DNA from: JAMBLL01 sp036985935
GTDB lineage: Bacteria; Actinomycetota; Acidimicrobiia; Spongiisociales; UBA5794
Reading direction: 5' to 3'
Length of the DNA stretch: 26,495 nucleotides
Assembly: GCA_036985935.1 (NCBI GenBank)
Contig: BTQP01000005.1
Coordinates: 1 to 26,495, forward strand
Both the position numbers and the translations under genes were made by a program. This document shows, piece after piece, positions 22,615 through 26,495 of the stretch (position 1 is its first letter; each line of letters starts with the position of its first letter). The notes beneath the pieces were generated by a model, which did no database searches, was not told the origin of the DNA, and worked only from the letters and a program-made list of their open reading frames with translations.

Positions 22615-22620
22615 GCGGTC
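22597..22620. terminator. Dyad across the glyQS stop codon
   Basis: GACCG-A-CTACCC is followed immediately by GGGTAG-G-CGGTC, a 24-base palindrome with a single A/G mismatch. The glyQS TAG stop (22612-22614) is inside the right arm. As RNA it would form a stable hairpin closed by a CCGG tetraloop. No T-run follows. It could be a U-less terminator or a protein-binding site. Confidence 0.45.
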
Positions 22621-22667
22621 TCGGGTGTTGGCAGCGATGCTCGTTGTAGTCGCGGCCGCCGCGTGGT

Positions 22668-22680
22668 CGGTGTGACACCG
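22668..22680. promoter_or_regulatory. Inverted repeat 13 bases before dnaG
   Basis: CGGTGT-G-ACACCG is a perfect six-base-arm inverted repeat in the 79-base glyQS-dnaG gap. Its position just before the dnaG start would suit an operator or a leader hairpin masking the ribosome-binding region. No standard promoter hexamers with good spacing are seen nearby. Confidence 0.3.
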
Positions 22681-22693
22681 GTATCGTCCGAAC

Positions 22694-24475
22694 ATGGCCT
22701 ACTCACGGGATGACATCGATACCGTCAGAGACAAGACGGACCTCGTTGAGCTTGCTGCCGAGGTGACGAAAGTCAAACGCTCGGGGCGATCGACGATGGC
22801 TGTATGCCCGTTCCACTCAGAGAAAACACCCTCTTTGTCCATCGATGGATCCAAGGGTCTTTACCACTGTTTCGGATGTGGAAAGAGCGGCGATGTCTTT
22901 CGGTGGGTTCAAGAAACTCAGGGTCTGGACTTCTCAGAAGCTGTGGAGTTCCTCGCACGCAGTGCCGGAGTCACGCTCACGGTCGATCCAGAGGCGGCAA
23001 GGCGTCGGAGTCAGCGAGAGAGTCTGGTCGAGGCGACGACCATCGCTGTCGAGTTTTACAAGGAGCGTTTGAAGTCCGCAGCCGACGCAGGGGCCGCACG
23101 GAGGTATCTACGATCCCGCGGGTACGACGGCGAAGTGGTCGAGAAGTTCGCCCTCGGGTATTCACCCGACGAGTGGGAAGAACTTGTTGGGCATCTTCGT
23201 GATCGAGGTGTCCGCGATGATGTCATGACCAAGGCAGGTTTGGCGTCGCGGAGTCGAAGGGACTCACTCATCGACCGATTCCGTGGCCGCGTCATGTTCC
23301 CGATCTACGACGTTCGCGGAGACGCTGTCGGATTCGGTGCCCGGATTCTCGAGGGTGACGGCCCGAAATATCTCAACTCGTCCGAGTCGCCGATCTACCA
23401 CAAGTCGCGGCTTCTCTACGGCCTCAACTGGGCGAAGTCGGACATCGTGAGGTCTGACACATCGGTCGTTGTCGAGGGATACACGGACGTGATCGCCATG
23501 CATCTTGCCGGCATGCCGATCGCGGTTGCAACCTGTGGCACCGCACTTGGAGAGGACCACCTTGATCTTCTGCGCCGATTCTCAGAGAGGGTGGTGTTCG
23601 CCTTTGATGCCGACGAAGCAGGTGCCGGGGCCGCCTTGCGCGGCTTCGACCGTTCGGTACCCGGCGATCTGGACCTGCGCATGGCGACCTTGCCTCAGGG
23701 CAAAGATCCGGCAGACGTAGTGGCCGATGGCGAAATTGATCAACTTCGCACCGCCGTCGATGAGTCGATTCCGCTGCTCCAGTTTCGAATTGATGCTGAA
23801 CTCGCGAGCTTCGACCTCTCAGAACCCGAGGCGCGAGCCAAAGCGGTTCGGGGTGCCGCGGGAGTGATCGCTCTTCATCCCGACGCGGTGACACGCCATG
23901 AGTATGCCGTGATGGTGTCGCGAAAGACGGGCGTCGATGTGCCGTTTATCGACCAGGCGATCCGGTCGAGTGGCCGCCGTACGAGTGCAGTTGCGCCCGC
24001 CCCCGAATCCGAGGAGTCCGGGGCAGTTGAGGCGCCGCCGTACAGGTCTCCGCTATATCGAACCGAGACCGAGCTCATCCGGGTCCTTCTCGCTAACGAC
24101 GCGAGTCTGTCGGATGCGACCGTGTCGTCTGACCTCTTCGAGAGTGACGAGACCGCGGCAATGTACGAGCGGATCGTCGAGATCGCAGAGGGGTCCCGAC
24201 CCGGCGACTCGCTCGACCTGGGTGCCGGGATCGGGTCGGATGAATCTGGTGAGGCGTCGGCGATGCGGCGGCTCGTCCTGGAGGATCGACCGCTGTCGGA
24301 TCCGGTCGAATTGGTGGCACGTTTGCAAGTAGGGAAGCTTGATGCTGAGATTGACACCACCAGACGAAAGCTCCAGGCCATCGACGAAGCTGCCGATGCA
24401 CAGGGGTATTCGGAACTATGGCAACGACTGATAGCGTTAGAGCAAGACAAGCGGAGTCTGAGGAGCGACCAATGA
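22694..24475 (+). CDS. dnaG: DNA primase
   Basis: A 593-residue primase that makes RNA primers for replication. The N-terminal CHC2 zinc domain has Cys38, His41, Cys59 and Cys62. The catalytic core follows with FRGRVMFPIYD and the TOPRIM motif VVVEGYTDVIAMH (Glu261), then FAFDADEAG (Asp305 and Asp307). The C-terminal helicase-binding region (about 440-593) is variable and begins after a low-complexity Glu/Pro/Ala linker near 430-445. ATG 22694 gives the standard N-terminus, with no evident Shine-Dalgarno. The stop overlaps the sigA start (ATGA), forming the conserved dnaG-rpoD part of the macromolecular-synthesis operon. Confidence 0.96.
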   Translation: MAYSRDDIDTVRDKTDLVELAAEVTKVKRSGRSTMAVCPFHSEKTPSLSIDGSKGLYHCFGCGKSGDVFRWVQETQGLDFSEAVEFLARSAGVTLTVDPEAARRRSQRESLVEATTIAVEFYKERLKSAADAGAARRYLRSRGYDGEVVEKFALGYSPDEWEELVGHLRDRGVRDDVMTKAGLASRSRRDSLIDRFRGRVMFPIYDVRGDAVGFGARILEGDGPKYLNSSESPIYHKSRLLYGLNWAKSDIVRSDTSVVVEGYTDVIAMHLAGMPIAVATCGTALGEDHLDLLRRFSERVVFAFDADEAGAGAALRGFDRSVPGDLDLRMATLPQGKDPADVVADGEIDQLRTAVDESIPLLQFRIDAELASFDLSEPEARAKAVRGAAGVIALHPDAVTRHEYAVMVSRKTGVDVPFIDQAIRSSGRRTSAVAPAPESEESGAVEAPPYRSPLYRTETELIRVLLANDASLSDATVSSDLFESDETAAMYERIVEIAEGSRPGDSLDLGAGIGSDESGEASAMRRLVLEDRPLSDPVELVARLQVGKLDAEIDTTRRKLQAIDEAADAQGYSELWQRLIALEQDKRSLRSDQ

Positions 24476-25608
24476 CCGACGAAGTTGTCGACGTCGTCAA
24501 GATATTGACGGATCGTGGGCATCAGCGCGGGTTCCTCCTCGTAGGTGAGATCCAACAGGAACTCGAAGACGCCCAGGCACCGATCGACTCATTCGAGAAG
24601 GTATTTGCTGAGCTGCTTTCCATAGAGATCGATATCCGCGAAGAGTCAGCCGACACCGTGGGCGACATCGAGATGTCCGGCGACGAACTCGTTCATGTGT
24701 CGGACCCGGTTCGCATGTACCTCCAGGAGATCGGTCGCTACCCGCTGCTGACCACCCAGCAGGAGGTCGAGCTTGCGATGCAGGTCGAGGCCGGGATTCG
24801 TGCGGAAGAACGGCTGGATGAGAACGTCCCGCGCACCGCTGCTGAGCGGATCATCCTTGAACGTCAGGCACGAATGGCGGATAGGTCTCGAAAGCAGCTT
24901 GTTGTGTCGAACCTTCGGCTCGTCGTTTCGATCGCCAAGAAGTACGTCGGCCGCGGCCTCGGTCTTCTCGATCTGATCCAGGAGGGGAACCTCGGTTTGA
25001 TCCGGGCGGTTGAGAAGTTTGATTATCGCAAGGGCTTCAAGTTCTCAACGTATGCGACATGGTGGATCCGGCAGGCGGTCACACGGGCGCTTGCCGACCA
25101 GGCCCGTACGATTCGCGTTCCGGTACACATGGTCGAAACGATCAACAAGCTCGCAATGGTCCAGCGGACACTCCATCAGGATCTTGGGCGGGAACCGACG
25201 ATCGCTGAGATCGCATCTGAACTCGACATCGAGTCCGGGAAGGTGACGGAACTTCGCCGCATTGCCCAGGACCCGCTGTCACTCGAGACACCGATCGGCG
25301 AAGAAGACGATGCCACGATAGGAGATGTTGTACCAGATCTTGGTGCGGACGTCCCGGTCGAAGAAGCATCGTTCCGACTGTTGCAGGAGTATCTCTCACT
25401 TGCCCTCGAGTCGCTGAACGATCGCGAACGCCAGGTCCTTGTCATGCGGTTCGGCCTCGCCGACGGTCACGTGCGAACGCTCGAACAGGTCGGTGCGCAC
25501 TTCGAGGTGACTCGCGAACGCATCCGCCAGATCGAGAACAAGGCCCTTGCGAAACTCAGACAGCCAGCGCGAGCGAAACAGCTCGACGGCTATCTGGAGA
25601 ACGCCTAG
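24472..25608 (+). CDS. sigA: Primary RNA polymerase sigma factor (sigma-70, RpoD/SigA)
   Basis: A 378-residue sigma-70 family factor that directs RNA polymerase to housekeeping promoters. A short region 1.1-like domain (about 1-55) is followed by region 1.2 (DPVRMYLQEIGRYPLLT), region 2 with LRLVVSIAKKYVGRGLGLLDLIQEGN and the YATWWIRQAVTRAL -10 recognition helix, region 3 (about 225-300), and region 4 ending in VTRERIRQIENKALAKLRQP, the -35 recognition helix. The presence of a 1.1-like domain and linkage to dnaG support the principal rather than an alternative factor. ATG 24472 is chosen over the upstream in-frame start at 24418 because AGGAG lies six bases before it and it forms the ATGA overlap with dnaG. 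Confidence 0.94.
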   Translation: MTDEVVDVVKILTDRGHQRGFLLVGEIQQELEDAQAPIDSFEKVFAELLSIEIDIREESADTVGDIEMSGDELVHVSDPVRMYLQEIGRYPLLTTQQEVELAMQVEAGIRAEERLDENVPRTAAERIILERQARMADRSRKQLVVSNLRLVVSIAKKYVGRGLGLLDLIQEGNLGLIRAVEKFDYRKGFKFSTYATWWIRQAVTRALADQARTIRVPVHMVETINKLAMVQRTLHQDLGREPTIAEIASELDIESGKVTELRRIAQDPLSLETPIGEEDDATIGDVVPDLGADVPVEEASFRLLQEYLSLALESLNDRERQVLVMRFGLADGHVRTLEQVGAHFEVTRERIRQIENKALAKLRQPARAKQLDGYLENA

Positions 25609-25611
25609 ACC

Positions 25612-25845
25612 TCAGCGGGCCGCGCGCTCGCGAATCGTGTCGGCGGTGCCAACGAGGGTGTTGCCTGCTGCAGCACGCGTCTTGCGGGTTGACCGCTCAG
25701 CAAGGTCAGCAGCCTGCTGCATCTGCTCATTGGAACGTACCTTGTTGAACGCTGCAACGAGCTGGTCGTAGCGCTCACGCCCGGCGCGAGCGCCTGCGAG
25801 GAACCCGATGATGAGGCCCAAAATGAGTCCGAATCGAAACTTCAT
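25612..25845 (-). CDS. Small YtxH-like membrane protein
   Basis: A 77-residue minus-strand protein with one N-terminal membrane helix (about residues 4-20) followed by the ARAGRERYDQL motif common in small actinobacterial YtxH-like proteins, then a charged helical tail rich in Ala, Arg and Glu. Function is unknown; relatives are often described as stress or envelope associated. ATG 25845 is chosen because GGGAG lies nine bases upstream; the frame continues to 25899 but the extension is not family-like. It converges on sigA with only three bases between the two stop codons, and is divergent from the next gene by 52 bases. Confidence 0.75.
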   Translation of the reverse strand: MKFRFGLILGLIIGFLAGARAGRERYDQLVAAFNKVRSNEQMQQAADLAERSTRKTRAAAGNTLVGTADTIRERAAR

Positions 25846-25897
25846 CCCCTGATTCTCCCACATCGTGTGCGCAACGTCTCTGGGGTATGTTGTGACC

Positions 25898-26341
25898 ATG
25901 GGCTACAGCCGCACGCAGAACGCATATCGGATAACAGCATTGGCGATCGTTGCTGCGATGGCCCTCGTAGCGCTCTTGGCATCCCTGTTCGAAGACGACA
26001 TTTCCCCATTGCTTGCCCTCGCCATCATCGTTTTCACTGTTGGGACCGCGGTGATCTTCACGAGGCTTTCCGTGACCATCGATGTGACCAGCGTGACCGT
26101 CGCGTTCGGTTTCGGTTGGCCGAAGCGTGCTATCGAGATTGCGGAGATCACGTCGGTGCACCAGGTAAGAAATCGGTGGTATCACGGCTGGGGAATCCGG
26201 TTGCTCACGGGCGGTTGGATGTACAACGTGTGGGGGCTAGACGCCATTGAACTAGACCTCTCATCAGGCAGGAAGTTCCGGATCGGCACCGACGATCCCG
26301 AAGGATTGCTCGCAGCGCTCACCCATTTGTTGTCCACGTAA
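25898..26341 (+). CDS. Two-helix membrane protein with PH-like domain, function unknown
   Basis: A 147-residue protein with two adjacent membrane helices (about 12-32 and 37-56) and a C-terminal soluble domain (about 57-145) that reads like a bacterial PH-fold: LSVTIDVTSVTVAFGFGWPKRAIEIAEI, then a WGLDAIELDLSSGRKFRIGTDDPEGL strand series typical of membrane PH-like proteins. ATG 25898 is the most likely start; an in-frame ATG 33 bases upstream adds residues that look like leader. No strong Shine-Dalgarno. It stands between the divergent YtxH-like gene and the tRNA. No specific function can be assigned. Confidence 0.7.
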   Translation: MGYSRTQNAYRITALAIVAAMALVALLASLFEDDISPLLALAIIVFTVGTAVIFTRLSVTIDVTSVTVAFGFGWPKRAIEIAEITSVHQVRNRWYHGWGIRLLTGGWMYNVWGLDAIELDLSSGRKFRIGTDDPEGLLAALTHLLST

Positions 26342-26360
26342 CGGCGCGCTGTACGTATGA

Positions 26361-26381
26361 AACCTGGTCGGGGCACAGGTT
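26361..26381 (+). terminator. Hairpin after the PH-like gene
   Basis: AACCTG (26361-26366) and CAGGTT (26376-26381) form a perfect six-base stem with a nine-base loop, 20 bases after the stop. No T-run follows, so it is a weak terminator candidate. Confidence 0.3.
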
Positions 26382-26407
26382 GAGTTGGGATACCCCGGTG
26401 GTAACCT
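26380..26407 (+). promoter_or_regulatory. Candidate tRNA-Asn promoter
   Basis: TTGAGT (26380-26385) and TAACCT (26402-26407) are separated by 16 bases and lie about 31 bases before the tRNA 5' end. Both match sigma-70 hexamers only partly. Confidence 0.35.
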
Positions 26408-26438
26408 CTGGCCCGTTCACCACCGTGATGAACGACCT

Positions 26439-26495
26439 TCCGGGGTAGCTCAGTTGGCAGAGCGACGGACTGTTAATCCGTATGTCGTGGGTTCA
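26439..26495 (+). tRNA. tRNA-Asn(GTT), 3' end cut by window
   Basis: The 5' acceptor strand TCCGGGG is followed by TA, a D stem GCTC/GAGC around AGTTGGCA, an anticodon stem ACGGA/TCCGT with loop CTGTTAA (anticodon GTT at 26472-26474, reading AAC and AAU), a five-base variable region, and the 5' T-stem GTGGG with the loop start TTCA. The rest of the T arm and the acceptor 3' strand lie beyond the window, so closing of the acceptor stem cannot be checked. Confidence 0.95.

Noticed and set aside
1..26495. Mobile elements, prophage or CRISPR array
   Set aside because: No transposase, integrase or phage protein and no regular direct-repeat/spacer array is seen; the gene order is continuous housekeeping.

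Overview
The window is a dense, almost gap-free bacterial housekeeping region with no mobile element, CRISPR array or prophage. High-GC codon use, GTG/TTG starts, four-base ATGA/GTGA gene overlaps, a BldD-type regulator next to hrcA-dnaJ, and a YtxH-type small membrane protein suggest an actinobacterium. I infer a deep-branching lineage such as Acidimicrobiia, because the region also keeps a Bacillus-like gene order and a PgpH-type protein that mycobacteria and streptomycetes lack at this position. The class-level call is inference, not measurement.

Layout, left to right: the 3' end of leuS; a small HExxH putative metallopeptidase and a CPBP intramembrane peptidase, both coupled to leuS by overlapping codons; comEA-comEC (DNA uptake) and holA (DNA polymerase III delta); a GNAT acetyltransferase converging on greA; rpsT on the minus strand, divergent from lepA-hemW-hrcA-dnaJ; a BldD-like regulator; a tightly coupled run phoH-pgpH-ybeY-CBS/CorC-era; a structured convergent spacer; a minus-strand pterin-4a-carbinolamine dehydratase; recO-uppS; glyQS; dnaG-sigA; a minus-strand YtxH-like gene; a plus-strand membrane PH-like gene; and a 3'-truncated tRNA-Asn(GTT).

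The order comEA-comEC-holA-rpsT-lepA-hemW-hrcA-dnaJ-phoH-pgpH-ybeY-era-recO-gly-dnaG-sigA matches, from memory, the yqe/yqf region of Bacillus subtilis. It lacks comEB, grpE-dnaK, prmA, rsmE, dgkA and cdd. The genes mainly serve translation (leuS, greA, rpsT, lepA, ybeY, era, glyQS, tRNA), replication and repair (holA, recO, dnaG), transcription (sigA) and protein folding (hrcA, dnaJ).

The most unusual content lies at 12.7-16.8 kb. A BldD-like regulator carrying an apparent c-di-GMP signature (RxD-X8-RxxD) sits where rsmE is often found. Two genes later is a PgpH-type c-di-AMP phosphodiesterase with all seven expected metal-ligand residues. Its extracellular domain appears to be split by a PASTA domain and a Thr/Pro linker, suggesting that peptidoglycan sensing controls c-di-AMP breakdown.
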